NCBI RefSeq assembly: GCF_001540865.1
Contig: NC_033638.1
Span: forward strand, 2,011,902 to 2,075,901
Length of the DNA stretch: 64,000 bases
Direction: 5' to 3'
From: Ananas comosus
Lineage: Eukaryota > Streptophyta > Magnoliopsida > Poales > Bromeliaceae
This document shows, in pieces, positions 11,692-22,700 of the stretch (within the stretch, counting starts at the first letter, position 1; every line of letters starts with the position of its first letter). Position numbers and translations under genes: made by a program. Under the pieces are notes generated by a model that was not told the DNA's origin, made no database searches, and worked only from the letters and a program-made list of their open reading frames with translations.

Positions 11692-12320
11692 TTAAATCCG
11701 GGCATAAGCGTGATGAATAAGAATGGTTGAGCCACCTGCGAAACATTCTGCGTAACATGTTTTGGGGGTCTCGTGCGCATTGTGGATGAATCTTACCCCA
11801 AACAGAGCGTGATAAACAGCTAAAACGGGACAAAGCGGAGAAATGCTGAATAATTGCCGCTGTTAACCGATGACGGAGACACCATGTACCGGTACATATT
11901 GTAAAACACCGAAACAGCAACTCTCGGTTTGCCTTCTATGGGAGATCGTGTTTTACCTCGGTGAAAACAAAAGTGTACCGTACATTTGGCGTCGGCAGCA
12001 AAAATTAGTCTGCTGGCAGATTAGTGGTTTTTGGGGGGCTTGGTTGCTATTGTTGCAACCACCTATAAAAACACGTCCAACCTCCCCCTTTTTGTCTCAG
12101 CAGTAACAAACGAAACGCCTTCCTCTCTCGTCCATTTCTTCTCCCTCTCTTTCTCTAGACAGCTCTCTACAAGCTCAAGAGAGATGGAGGAGGAGTTAGA
12201 AGGTGGATTTTGAGATTAGATGATCAAGAAGTCTCTCCTACAAAGTGACCTTGGTAGTGCTTTGGGTTAAGGTGAGTTTATGCAAAACACTTTTAGGTTG
12301 GATTTAACCCACTAATCAAG
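11692..12320 (+). mobile_element. LTR fragment, right half of 798-1064
   Basis: It continues the LTR interrupted at 1064. It carries GTACCGGTAC palindromes (one intact at 11885-11894, others degraded), a TATAAAA at 12064-12070 followed by a pyrimidine-rich leader, and a donor-like AAG/GTGAGT near 12270. It is cut at 12321 by the next LTR. Sequence quality appears poor here. Confidence 0.65.
12064..12070 (+). promoter_or_regulatory. LTR TATA box
   Basis: CCTATAAAAACACG lies after the ACCGGT palindromes and before the CT-rich leader, the position expected of the LTR core promoter. The LTR at 59303 has the same motif at 59782-59788. Confidence 0.6.
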
Positions 12321-12660
12321 TTAACACACTGGAGACTTCGTAAATTGCGAGGTTCGAGGTGTTTGATCTGTGTTCTCAAGTTTTTACCTAGTATTCTGGG
12401 TTCGTGACAGTGGCTCCGACCTATGGCTCGATAATACCCGAGAATTGATCGTATTTAAACATACGGCTAAGGTCACCAAGTGGAGGACCTTAGCTGCTCT
12501 CGGGTTGCTTTTGGCAGGAATTCGGTACCGGTATAGTTGATGGATTACCGGTACACATGTGGTAATGGCCAACGGAGCCTGCGGGTTGCGCATTCGGGGA
12601 GTGTTACCGTACACTTTGCGAAGACTGCAATTGACAGTTTTAAAGGGTGTTTGTTCTACT
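12321..12660 (+). mobile_element. LTR 5' fragment (TGTAACACACTGGACC family)
   Basis: It starts TTAACACACTGGAGAC, a damaged form of the TGTAACACACTGGACC start seen at 14828 and 26511. It carries degraded GTACCGGTAC motifs (12526-12615) and is truncated where a minus-strand LTR starts. Confidence 0.6.
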
Positions 12661-13343
12661 TGTTGCTCACACCCCGGACACGATCCCTTTGGCCGAGTCC
12701 TGGGACACTCGAACAACGCGAACGGACAGAGCCTCCCCCATGTCGGGCCACTAACACATATTACAATTCAACAAAAGAATGCTCACAAGCGGAAACATAC
12801 ACAATCGGCTTTATACTGAGGTAACAATAGCCGAAGTGAAAGGGAATACTAAACTATACAACTTTACAAGCTTAGAAAGATTAATCTTTTAACCATTTAC
12901 AGCATTCAATACCTATCACATCTACATTCATTTTACATATCCAGGTTGCTTTTATCATTTCTTTCTTCTTTACATCACCACACTTTTCATCAAAAATGGA
13001 AAGCTTTACATTTCATTTCTTTACATTCTAACATCAAATTACAAAAAGATGGATATGGGTAATCATCTACAAATATGGAACCCAACTTGGCGGTCACTGT
13101 CATACGGCGCAGATACCCTTTAATCGCGGTGGTCGCCGGCCGCTCGTGTCCCGCTGTGTGTGCGAAATTTAGTGAGGTGAGAACTACAACGAGATTCACC
13201 AGTGGGTTCGGCGCGCAATCTCCAGTCCGACTTTGTGCACTAGGTCTAACTGAGGCATAATAGAAAAATACAGCAGATAGAAGTAACTAGCTATAAAATG
13301 CAGTAATATGACTGACAAAATAATTCAATGATTTGCTCAATTG
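12661..13343 (-). mobile_element. minus-strand LTR, 3'-terminal part, split by the SIRE-like element
   Basis: On the plus strand it opens with GCTCACACCCCGG, a damaged TGTCACACCCCGG. It matches 25620-26290, with the GGACAGAG motif, and a degraded hairpin/acceptor module near 13140-13230. The rest of this LTR resumes at 23825 after the SIRE-like insertion. The last five bases AATTG (13339-13343) are the target duplication. Confidence 0.7.
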
Positions 13344-14466
13344 TGAAGTTTTGAGGAGCGCCCTAAGGATCAAGTCTGAGATTGAATCCAACACCTAGAG
13401 CAGTGTGAATAGGTGTAATACCACAAACCACAAATCTCAATGCGATAAAATCAAATGCGAACATCTAAGAAATCACACCGAAATTTACGTGGGAAAACTC
13501 CAACTTGGAGAAAACCCATGCGGACAGACACGCGAAAAATTAATTCACTAAGAAGAAAGATCACAATGGTATTACCGGATCCACGGACCAACCTTTTAAC
13601 TCGCTATGAATCTCGCGATCCTCCGCGTTGTCACGCCCTCACTTCGATATCCACGAACGCCTCGCAATGTCCGAATCCAACGAAACGCCATCTCGAATCC
13701 ACCAGAGCCCACGATTCCGAATCACACGAACGCGTCAATCACCGCCGATCACGACGCCAGTCATGAAAGTACATCATTAGTATGCGTGATCCCTCGCTTA
13801 GAGGTATCGATGAAAACAGGGAAGGAAACTCTAAGGCGAAGCGGAGATCAAATCGACACTATAGATATGAGATTTCAATATCTGATTTGCCGTAAAGAGG
13901 CTAGTATTAGAAAATAGGTTTTAGATGAAATCCAAGCCTCTAGGGTTTCTCAAACATGTATTCTCGTGATGCTTAATGTGTTAGAGAACCCCAATAGCTT
14001 ATTTATAGACTTTAGAATCAATTGGAGTCGGATTAGAAAGTTTTCACGATTTTACATTGTGTACCGGTACACTTTAAGCTGTCACCGGTTACACGATGAC
14101 GGAACGAAAAACCTGACGAAACAGTGAAACCGGTTACATCCTCGATGGCCGTATCGGTACACATTTTGTATCGGTACACTTCTGATGCTGTACCGGTACA
14201 CTTTGTAAATTTTCGCCGTTTCGGGTTTTGCAAAGTTCCGATGCACTTTCTAATCCGTTAGACATTGATATTATGATTCTAATGTTTACAACTAAGTATG
14301 AGTCACCATAACATGAATTTATACTTTACCTGGACATCATGATTCATATCGTGAGTTATTTTCCAACTTCTTCGAAATCTTGAATTCTTCGATCTTCGAC
14401 GATATGCACCAATTCTTCAAGACTCCGACTCACTTCACGAAACTTGCCAACACATAAGACTTAACA
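13344..14466 (-). mobile_element. 3' LTR of the SIRE-like element
   Basis: Pairs with 22701-23819. From about 13900 to 14466 the two copies differ by roughly fifteen substitutions, mostly C/T or G/A, with almost no indels. From 13344 to about 13880 they differ by many indels, marking the end of a low-quality tract. It contains ACCGGT palindromes at 14058-14208. Confidence 0.85.
14058..14208. repeat. ACCGGT palindromes in the SIRE-like LTR
   Basis: Core sites appear as GTACCGGTAC, CACCGGTTAC and AAACCGGTTAC, plus mutated GTATCGGTAC. The partner LTR has the equivalent cluster at 23413-23560. The same core decorates gypsy LTRs elsewhere in the window. Confidence 0.85.
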
Positions 14467-14480
14467 ATCTCCCCCTTTGG
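14467..14480 (-). other. polypurine tract of the SIRE-like element
   Basis: On the minus strand it reads CCAAAGGGGGAGAT directly before the 3' LTR start TGTTAAG. Similar purine runs on the minus strand occur at 14755-14765, about 17491-17504 and near 20178. Confidence 0.8.
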
Positions 14481-14827
14481 CAATTTCGTGACAAAACTCA
14501 CACAAACTCAAAAATTACAATTAAAAAGAAAAAAACGAAGTTCAATTGTCATCACCAAAACAATGAACCCCTCGCATGTGATCCAAATACAATATGAAAT
14601 GCAAAAGTACATCAAAAACTCCTAAAACAGACTCTATGACTTAGACACAACTAGGAGTCTTGAAGTGTTGATTTCCAGCAAAACAATTTATCCAAAACTT
14701 TCTATAGAGAATTGTTTTGTTGAAACCTGGATATTCTTGCAATTTACGCTTCTTCTCCCCCTTTGTTCTTCATTCCTTCTTCTCCTTGAAACATCACTCC
14801 TTATCTCCCTTTGCTTTAGATTAATAC
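14481..14827. other. non-coding internal part of the SIRE-like element
   Basis: AT-rich, no reading frame seen. It holds a second polypurine-like site (minus strand, 14755-14765) and ends with AATAC (14823-14827), the target duplication of the solo LTR. Confidence 0.7.
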
Positions 14828-17463
14828 TGTAACACACTGGACCTTTGCGAATTGCGAGGTTCGAGTGTTTGGATGTGTTTCGAGCTTTTCCGCACTTGGT
14901 GGAGGGCTGTAAAATGTTTCCCGACCCGAAAAGTTCGAAATCTGGAACTTCGGACTAGTCCTGAGAGTTTTTACTCTCGGGGACCGGTCCCTGGAGGGAG
15001 AGACCGGTCCCCCCAGTGAGCAGTGTTGAGGCAGCCTGAGGCAACCGGTCCCTGGCAGGCGAGACCGGTTCCCGAACGCGTCTTCGCAGTGAGAGACCGG
15101 TCCCGCGCAGGGAGAGACCGGTTCCCGAACGCTTGTTTTTCGGGTTCGCAGCGAGAGACCGGTCCCTGCTGGGGAGAGACCGGTCCCTCTGGGCGAAAAC
15201 TGCCCAGTTCGGGCTGATGCAATATTGGATTTTTGAGGGGCCTCACTGGATTTTGTTACATTAGATGGGCTTATTAGCCATTTCCCCCTCTTCCCTCTCT
15301 CATTCTCTCATTCTCACCCTCTCCCTACATTTTCTAGAGAGAGAAGAAGAAGAAGAAGGAGGAGAAGAAGAAGAGGAGCTAGCTTGAGGGAGCTTGGAGC
15401 TCAACCCCTTTCTCTCTTTCCCACCTTTGCAAGGCTTGGAGCTTGCTTGTAGAGCTTAGTGGTGGACCAAACTTCAACCCTAGGGCATTTTGGGCTTGGA
15501 TTGAAGCTTCCAAAGGGTTAGTATCATGTTTCCCTCCTCTAGATTCTTGTTTTTGTGATTTTTGGGAGATGAAACCCTAGAAATGAGATTTAGGGCTTAT
15601 TTTGGGCATTTTTGATCTAGGGCTTTTGGACCCAAATTGATTGGTTTAGAACCTTCCTAGGGCTTGGATTGGAAGGGTTCTAGCTCTCTTTTGGAGCTTT
15701 GGGAGAGATTTCTACTCTTGAGGTAAATTTTGGCCCTTTTTGCTCCTAGGTTAATGTTTGATCTTACGGTTGGTCGTGATGCTCCCGTATCTCTTCACTG
15801 ACCACTTTTAGGGTATCTTGAGGCTCGTGGACAACTTCGTTCGGCGAATCGAGACCCTACGCGACGGTTCGGTGGGTTTGACCTAGCCACACAATGAGAA
15901 ATTCTCATTTGTGCTTAATTAAGTGTTGTTAAATGAAAAAGCATGCATATTCTTGTTATATGTATTTATTGTGAATTTTAGAATGCTTAAAAGGCCTATG
16001 TTATATATGATGAAATTTTGGACCTCTATGTAGTAGAGAGTAGCTTATTGGGCCATAGTTGCATTTAGCATTCTACATGAGACGTGGTATCATGCTTCTA
16101 TAGTATAAATGAGTTCGGATTCATGCATTTAAACCTAAGTTACTTGTGACATGAAAATTGACAAGATTGTCATTTAGAAGCTATGTGAATTAGAGAGCTA
16201 ATGTCATCAAGCGGCATTGAGCTCGGGACATGTGTGAACCTAGTGGATAGGGCCATCGAGGGACTTGGGATACATGTTGGACACCAAATTGCCTAAGTGT
16301 CATTAAGGGGCACTAGGCGTAGCAAATGTTGAAACTTCACATTGTGACTTGAACTAGATCTTCGGGATGCTAGTGACTATACCATGTTAGAGACATGAGG
16401 ATTGGATACTTGAGACTTGGACTTTGCTTGCTTGCCATTTGTGCTCATTCGCACATGCTTGTGAGGGTCGCTCCCTACAAGCCGGCACTCCGGAGTTAGC
16501 CTATGCGACTTATGTTCGCTCGTGCGGTATTGAGAAGCCTACGGGGTCGAGTGGGACAGACACATTCCAAGAGTAGGGATGTTGGGCTACCACAGGCACT
16601 TAGGCGGCACAAGCTGGACTACCTTTGGTAGGTCCTTAATTGGAAATGGAAATCGACACGGTGTTGAGAATGGTTAATCACTACTAGATAGGTTTAGTAG
16701 TTGAATTACATTTATATGCTTTTAGCATAGTGTTGAGACATGTAGTATACTTGATAGTCTCCTTTTGCATTAAAGCATACTTGGTTGCCATGACAGAACT
16801 TATGCATAATGTATTCATAAAGGTTAATGACTTACTATTTTGATATCGTAGATGTACATCACCATGACATCGTTTATACTTGAGTTTAGTAATTTAGCAT
16901 TTTAATTATGCCTTTATATCGCAGTCATTATTGCTATTATTATTGTACTTACCCTTTTCTTTTGGGGCCTAGTGGTGCATAGAGCTGAGGTCAGTAATTG
17001 CCCACTGGGAACTATAAATTATAGTTCTCACGCCCTCTTTTTCTCGATGTTTTTCAGAGCCTTCCGCTCAGGGTGAGGCCAGGGAGCGCGGAAAGGGTAT
17101 CGCCTCGGGCTAGCGCGCTTACCGAGGGATCGTTCGATAGGTGGTCTACCTCTCGTGTTTTTCTTTTTGTGAGAGGTTGAGAGTTGTACCCGTATATGTA
17201 TAGAGACCACCATTTTTGTACTAGAGACAGTTATGGTACTACTTATGGTTATCTTTGTTTGACTAGCTTTATTTCTTTACTTTGGTGTAGATGATAAAAC
17301 TTTACTTGCTCTGATATCACTAGTTGCTAGTTATTTCACTTCTCTTATTTGTTCCATCTCTTGCTTTTACTTCCTATTTTCTTGTAGACGCCTTATATGT
17401 GAAGACATATGGCGGGTCTGGGCACGCTACCGGGAGGGCCTCCGCCGGTCCCGGGGCGTGACA
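14828..17463 (+). mobile_element. solo gypsy LTR (2636 bp) inside the SIRE-like element
   Basis: It starts TGTAACACACTGGACC and ends CCGGGGCGTGACA, flanked exactly by AATAC (14823-14827 and 17464-17468). No internal region remains, so it arose by LTR-LTR recombination. Features: GGGACCGGTCCC cluster (14977-15195), CT-rich then GA-rich leader (15285-15385), donor-like GAG/GTAAAT (15723), hairpins AGTGG/CCACT and GAACTATA/TATAGTTC (16971-17027), acceptor-like TTTTTCAG (ends 17057), and a short frame ending ERGKGIASG-stop (17058-17113). It belongs to the same family as the LTR pieces beside the copia element at 34676 and 39338. Confidence 0.9.
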
Positions 17464-17468
17464 AATAC

Positions 17469-17683
17469 CTACCTGTTCATCATCATTGCTCTCCCCCTTT
17501 TTGTCAAAAATTGCCAAAGACAAAGCATATAAAAAGAGAAAACATACTAGAAAGTATAATAGTAGGCAATTCATAGTTACAGGCCTAAAACATGCAAAAG
17601 AAAGATAAGCAAGCAAAGCTGAACTAAACATTGTCCTAAAAAGTAAACATAGTGAAGTAACAAGACGAAGCTCGAGGAAGACA
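17469..17683. other. non-coding internal part of the SIRE-like element
   Basis: No frame of note. A minus-strand polypurine-like run sits at about 17491-17504. Confidence 0.6.
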
Positions 17684-19051
17684 TCACTCCGTGTCCTCGT
17701 CATCATCATCATCATCATCATCTCCTGCGCCAGCTCCAGATCCCCCAGCCTCAGGAGCATCACCAGACGGTGGAATGAGAGGATGTCGTGAAGTCGATCT
17801 TGTATACGTGGAGTAAGTAGGCTGAGTAGGAAAAATATCATCATGCCTACAGCCCATTTTCTCCATCATTCTCTTCATTCCCATCTCCACCTTCCTCGCA
17901 AGATCAGCCAATTTCTTCTTCATAGAGCGCACCTCATGATGAAGTGATTCTACAGTAATCACTCCCCCTGAACTAGAAGATCCCTCACGTGCTGCTCGAG
18001 GTGGAGGAGCTGAACTAGTAGCTCCTCTGGATGATCCTTTGGTTTGCTGAAAAGTCTTCAATGTGCTCCTTGACTTTGCCCAAGTTACAGCATCAATAGG
18101 TCCAAGTCCAAAGTCATACTTCTCACATGACATGTCAACTCCATGTTCTTGAAGAATCCTCGTGATCAACAACGGAAACGGAAGAAGATCACGGCGAACC
18201 TGAGACTGTATGACATGAACCATTCGTTGCCACATAAGAAAAGGAATATTGATGTTTAACCCGTCTGCTTCCTCAGGATGTCCCAGAAGATACAGAAGCA
18301 CCAGACGATCCCAACGAATTCTTTTCGTTCCAATTGTCGGTTGGACATTATAGCTCATCACCAAAGAAAGTAGATGATACTCAGGTAGTAAATCCTTAGA
18401 CTCCACATAAGAATGATTGGTCCTTACACCCTCCTTGCATATAGCGCGAATAACAGTCTCCCAGTGGGTTGAAGACTGATAAAGCCCTGTCGTATAATGA
18501 AGGCCTGTAGTATCCACATGCATACCTAAGAGCTCTCCAATAGTATAAGGAGTGACTTGAATCTTCTGCTTACGCACATATATCTCAAATACATAAGTCC
18601 CAGTCTCCTCATCCTCTCCAAGTACCATCCCGTTCATATAGAACTCCCGAATGAGTTCCACACAGAATGGGGCACGAGCTGGAACCCGTCCAACAGGCTC
18701 AATAGGGACCCTCTGCAGCAATCGACCAAAATCAGGTACCTCCTTGACCAGCTCAGTAAAGTTGACATAGCGCTCAGCTAGAACTGATCGGCTCGAATAA
18801 ATCCGCTGTCGTTCTGAAGAAGCCTCTACAGCACGTTTGGAGCGCCTTTCACGTGCACGAGAATCACCTCCTCGCGAGGATTCTCCTGCTAGGCCTTTAC
18901 CTTTAGCAGCTCGAGTAACAGCTTCTTCAGTAGCTTCAGGCGAGCTTGCTTGATAATCAGGATCTTATCCAGATGACTCGTCGGCAGTACGAGTTCTCTT
19001 TGATTGACCACGTCGTCCTCGACCACCACCACGGCCACGACCGGCGGCCAT
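17684..19051 (-). pseudogene. second ORF of the SIRE-like element, plant transposon-protein-like
   Basis: About 455 codons, starting ATG at 19051 (MAAGRGRGGGRG) with one in-frame TAA at 18965-18967. The N-terminus is Arg/Gly-rich. The middle (about 18721-18200) has the pattern of the 'putative plant transposon protein' domain (REFYMNG, then TIGELLG, then a helical region with WDRLVLLYLL). Next come a Ser/Pro-rich linker and a short Lys-rich helix (VRSMKKKLADLARKVEMGMK), and the tail is a run of Asp/Glu. Function is unknown. SIRE relatives carry an env-like ORF at this position, but I see no signal peptide or membrane segment here. The domain assignment is by recollection of the family pattern. 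Confidence 0.6.
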
Positions 19052-20637
19052 AAGCACCAAAAGTAGGATCACGAGCGAAAACGCCATTTTCCTACATGAA
19101 AATGAGCCATTCATGAAGAAAATTTTGAAAAAATCTGTAAAAATAGCGAAAAAATATCTAATAATCTTAGAATGCATACTGATGCTATTTTCAACTCATT
19201 CATGCAAAAAATTTCATCAAAAAATGATATTCCAACAAAAATTCCGAAAATCCATGTATTATGATATAAGGATCATAGATCAGCGAAAAATAACGCATTA
19301 TAACATGATTGAAATGATCTAGAAGCAAGATAATGTCCATAAACACTGATCTACAGTTAAAAAATTGCATCAAAAACGATCAAAAACAGAGATCTAGCTT
19401 CAACTCGGAATATTGTTGAAAAATAAGCAAGAACGCGATGAAACAATTTAAATCCAAGCTAAATACTCACAAATCTTTGGGAAAACCAAGTAGATCTAGA
19501 AGAGGGAGTCCCCTGGCGATTTTAGAGAGAGAGAGACCGAAATTTGGTTTTGATTTTAATGAGAATAAAAGCCCTGTAACCGGTTATATTTCCGCGGCTA
19601 CAGTGATTTGTACCGGTACACGGGATTTTGTACCGGTACACATTCCCAGATTTCGAAAATATGAATTTAAAAACCCTTTAAACTTAAATTAATTTCATAC
19701 AAATTAAGGACTTTACTCAAAAAATTATTATAATGAAGATAGAACATTATAAGATTTCAAAATCCATCGAAACATCACAATTTTGTTATCAAAGATAGTC
19801 TAATGATTCAAAACTATCAAGATGTAAGTTGATGAAAAATGATTTTTAGAAATTCAATAAAATTGACACCAATTAGTCGCAACACGTTCAAAATAGAGAT
19901 TTAACTACTATGGCACCGGGAGTGGCTCTTTGAGCATCTTTTTAACGTACCACCTTATAACTCCGAAAATTCTAATATATTTAATTTTTTCAACCTTTCC
20001 GGCTTTTCAATTAATCTCCATGTGGTAGCTTCATACACTTGCCGGACGACCGGGGTGGTAGCTCTTTTCTACATGTGGTGGTAGTTTTCACACTTCTTTT
20101 AGGATATAACTCTTTCCACATCTTTTAAACATAGGAGTTTTTTTTTTCTTTTTTTTATTTTTAAACAATTTCAAACTCCCCCTAAATTAGACAATCTCAC
20201 AATTGAAGATAATTTTGACGAATTTTAGTCAATTTGAGAATATCCATCCATCATATTCAACACACACAACCAAGATGAACTAATCATCAAGAGATCAAAT
20301 TTGATTTCAAAATTTTGATGAATATATGTAATAAGAAATCATATATTAAATTATCGTCAAAATAGTAAAGAGTGGAGTAAAACCGATAATTAATATGAAT
20401 TTAATTCAAGATGAATTCCGGTTAAAGAAAAATTCTAATCTCCCCAAAATAAAGATTTTCAATCATCTCCTCTCTCAAAGAAAAATTTTGAAATTCCCAA
20501 ATACCTTTCCACAAAATGATTTTTTTTTTTTAAACCAATAAAAATTCAAGCACCAAAAATCGTCTAAACATGTAATGCAATGAATAAAAATATGCAATAA
20601 GCACCTATCAAAGCACTACACAAGAAATAAAAAACAA
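19052..20637. other. AT-rich non-coding stretch between gag and ORF2
   Basis: No coding frame. At 19577-19645 it carries one AACCGGTT and two GTACCGGTAC palindromes, so these sites are not confined to LTRs. A minus-strand polypurine-like run lies near 20178. This is where the pol of an autonomous element would be expected. Confidence 0.7.
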
Positions 20638-22662
20638 CTAAGACGGGAAGCAAGGAAAGATATCACCTTTCCGGATCCAAACTTGTCGGATCTTTGGTTT
20701 TCTCGGCTTGTCGACGTTTGGTGCCGTTTGTTTAGATTTTTGATCAACCGTTGGTCGTTTCGTCGCTTGAGACTTCGGTTGAACTTGTCGTTGAAGCTTA
20801 GACACCCGATTTGCATGAACTTGGCGTTGACGTTGTGCGCTACAAATCCGATTTGCTTCAGAGTTCGGTCGGACTTGATGTTGTGCAATAGAAATCCGGG
20901 TCCCTCGATGTGTCGACATTGCCAATTGATTCATCTTTTCTTTGTTTAGGCAATTCCCTTTGATGTGTCCATTGATGCCACATTTATGACACACCTTGTC
21001 ATTTAAAGTTGTTGAGACTCTAGATGTTGATTTTGAATCCTTCTCAACGTATGTTCTTTCATATCCGAGTCCCAACTTATTCGTTTGACCCAACCCGAGC
21101 ATATGATCCAATTTCTTAGATCCCAAAGAAAATTGTTGAATGTCGGATTGAAGTTGATGAACTTGATTAGTCAAAGCTTGATTGGATACACATGTTTCCT
21201 TGAATTGTTGCTCCAAAAATCCAATCTTATCTTTAGAAGATTTGATGGTTGATTTCGCTTCATCTAGCTTTTCTTGGAGGTCCGAATTATTTTTCAAGTT
21301 TGAATCCCTTTCCTCCTCAAGAGTCTTATTCAAAGTCTTTAAGTTGTTGTTTTCCTCCTCAAGATCCAACAAACGACGCCTCAACTTCTTATTAAGTTTG
21401 GCCATCTTTTTCGACTCAAAAAGAAGTTGATTGTACGCTTCCGCTATGTCGTCGTCGTTTGATTCCTCCTCACTTTCACCATTGTCGCTCGAAGAGTCAT
21501 GCGAAGAAAGAGAAATATCGGAATTCGTAGCAATAGAGAACAAACAAATAACATTGGACGAAGACAAAGAATTATTAGCAATTAAAGTAATATGATCATT
21601 CTTTTCTTCGTCACTTGAACTTGTTTCACTTGAAGTTGTATCATCCCACGTCTTTGCTTGCATAGCCTTTTGTCTATAGGTCTTCTTTGAAGGACAATCC
21701 GTCGCAATGTGGTCGTAACCTTTACATTTGTAGCATTGGATTTCTCCTTCAAATTCATTTTTTTCTTTTGAATGCTTTGCAAGTTTCCTATCCTTAGATT
21801 TAGAAGATGTAGATGATTTAGAAAAAGATTGTCGCTTAGACGATGAAGCCTTGTCCAATTTATTCTTGTTCCGGAAATTCCGACGAAACTTCTTTGTGAG
21901 GAGCGCTAATTGATGTTCGAAATCGGCAAGCGAAACATCTCCGTCGGAATCCGAGTCGTCTTCTTCTTTCTTTGTTGATTTGAGTGCAACCCCTGTGCTT
22001 TTAGAAAAAGACTTGGAAGAGGATTGATTAGTAGGAAAAGTCATCTCATACGTTTGTAAAGCGCCTACTAATTCTTCGACTTTCATCTCGTCCGGATGCT
22101 TAACGGTTTCGATCGCGGCAACCTTTACCCGAAAGCATTCCGGAAGAGTTCGAAGAATCTTTCTAACAACTTTAGCATCCGGGATTTTCTCTCCCAAGTT
22201 AGCGCATGTATTGACTACGTCTTGTAGACGTGTGTAGTACTCGGTAAAGGTCTCGTTTTCATCCATAGAAATAGAATCAAACTTGCTCGTTAGCATTTGC
22301 AATTTTTGGACCTTTACTAAGCTCGTTCCTTCATGCGTAACTTGTAGAGTATCCCAAATTTCCTTTGCCGTTTCGCAAGCCGAAACACGAGTAAACTCCG
22401 TTTGAGACAATGCATTAAATAAAGCGTTTATGCCCTTGCCGTTAAACGAAGATGTCTCGTTTTCTTCTTTCGTCCATTTGTTCCGTGGTTTTGGCTTTTC
22501 AACATTATCGACCTTTTCTATCGGATGTTTCCACCCAAATTCAATTGATTGCCAAACCCGCTCATCGATAGCAATTAGAAAAGCTCTCATGCGAACTTTC
22601 CAATAGGCATAATTCGTGCCGTCGAAGAGCGGAGGTCGATTAATGTTACCACCTTCGGCCAT
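20638..22662 (-). CDS. SIRE-like gag (674 aa), intact
   Basis: The only long uninterrupted retroelement frame here. It starts MAEGGNINRPPLFDGTNYAYWK, 24 bases after the primer site. Order: DUF4219-like N-terminus (about 10-50); UBN2/gag capsid domain (about 80-215); Ser/Lys-rich linker; CCHC knuckle CYKCKGYDHIATDC from residue 310; acidic Ser-rich stretch; a long coiled coil (about 405-505); a second knuckle CHKCGINGHIKGNC from residue 558; basic Gln/Arg-rich tail. It ends with IRQVWIRKGD, close to where protease would start in a full element. Intactness suggests recent activity or selection for trans-mobilised copies. Confidence 0.85.
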   Translation of the reverse strand: MAEGGNINRPPLFDGTNYAYWKVRMRAFLIAIDERVWQSIEFGWKHPIEKVDNVEKPKPRNKWTKEENETSSFNGKGINALFNALSQTEFTRVSACETAKEIWDTLQVTHEGTSLVKVQKLQMLTSKFDSISMDENETFTEYYTRLQDVVNTCANLGEKIPDAKVVRKILRTLPECFRVKVAAIETVKHPDEMKVEELVGALQTYEMTFPTNQSSSKSFSKSTGVALKSTKKEEDDSDSDGDVSLADFEHQLALLTKKFRRNFRNKNKLDKASSSKRQSFSKSSTSSKSKDRKLAKHSKEKNEFEGEIQCYKCKGYDHIATDCPSKKTYRQKAMQAKTWDDTTSSETSSSDEEKNDHITLIANNSLSSSNVICLFSIATNSDISLSSHDSSSDNGESEEESNDDDIAEAYNQLLFESKKMAKLNKKLRRRLLDLEEENNNLKTLNKTLEEERDSNLKNNSDLQEKLDEAKSTIKSSKDKIGFLEQQFKETCVSNQALTNQVHQLQSDIQQFSLGSKKLDHMLGLGQTNKLGLGYERTYVEKDSKSTSRVSTTLNDKVCHKCGINGHIKGNCLNKEKMNQLAMSTHRGTRISIAQHQVRPNSEANRICSAQRQRQVHANRVSKLQRQVQPKSQATKRPTVDQKSKQTAPNVDKPRKPKIRQVWIRKGDIFPCFPS

Positions 22663-22686
22663 TAGATAACAATTTATCTAGATCCC

Positions 22687-22698
22687 GCTCTGATACCA
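22687..22698 (-). other. primer-binding site of the SIRE-like element
   Basis: On the minus strand TGGTATCAGAGC lies 2 bases after the 5' LTR; it is complementary to initiator methionine tRNA. Confidence 0.9.
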
Positions 22699-22700
22699 AT

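Noticed and set aside
11692..11880. Bacterial or vector contamination suspected in unusual sequence
   Set aside because: It lies exactly between the ATGGA duplication and the palindrome/TATA part of the split LTR, so it fits the LTR, read at low quality.
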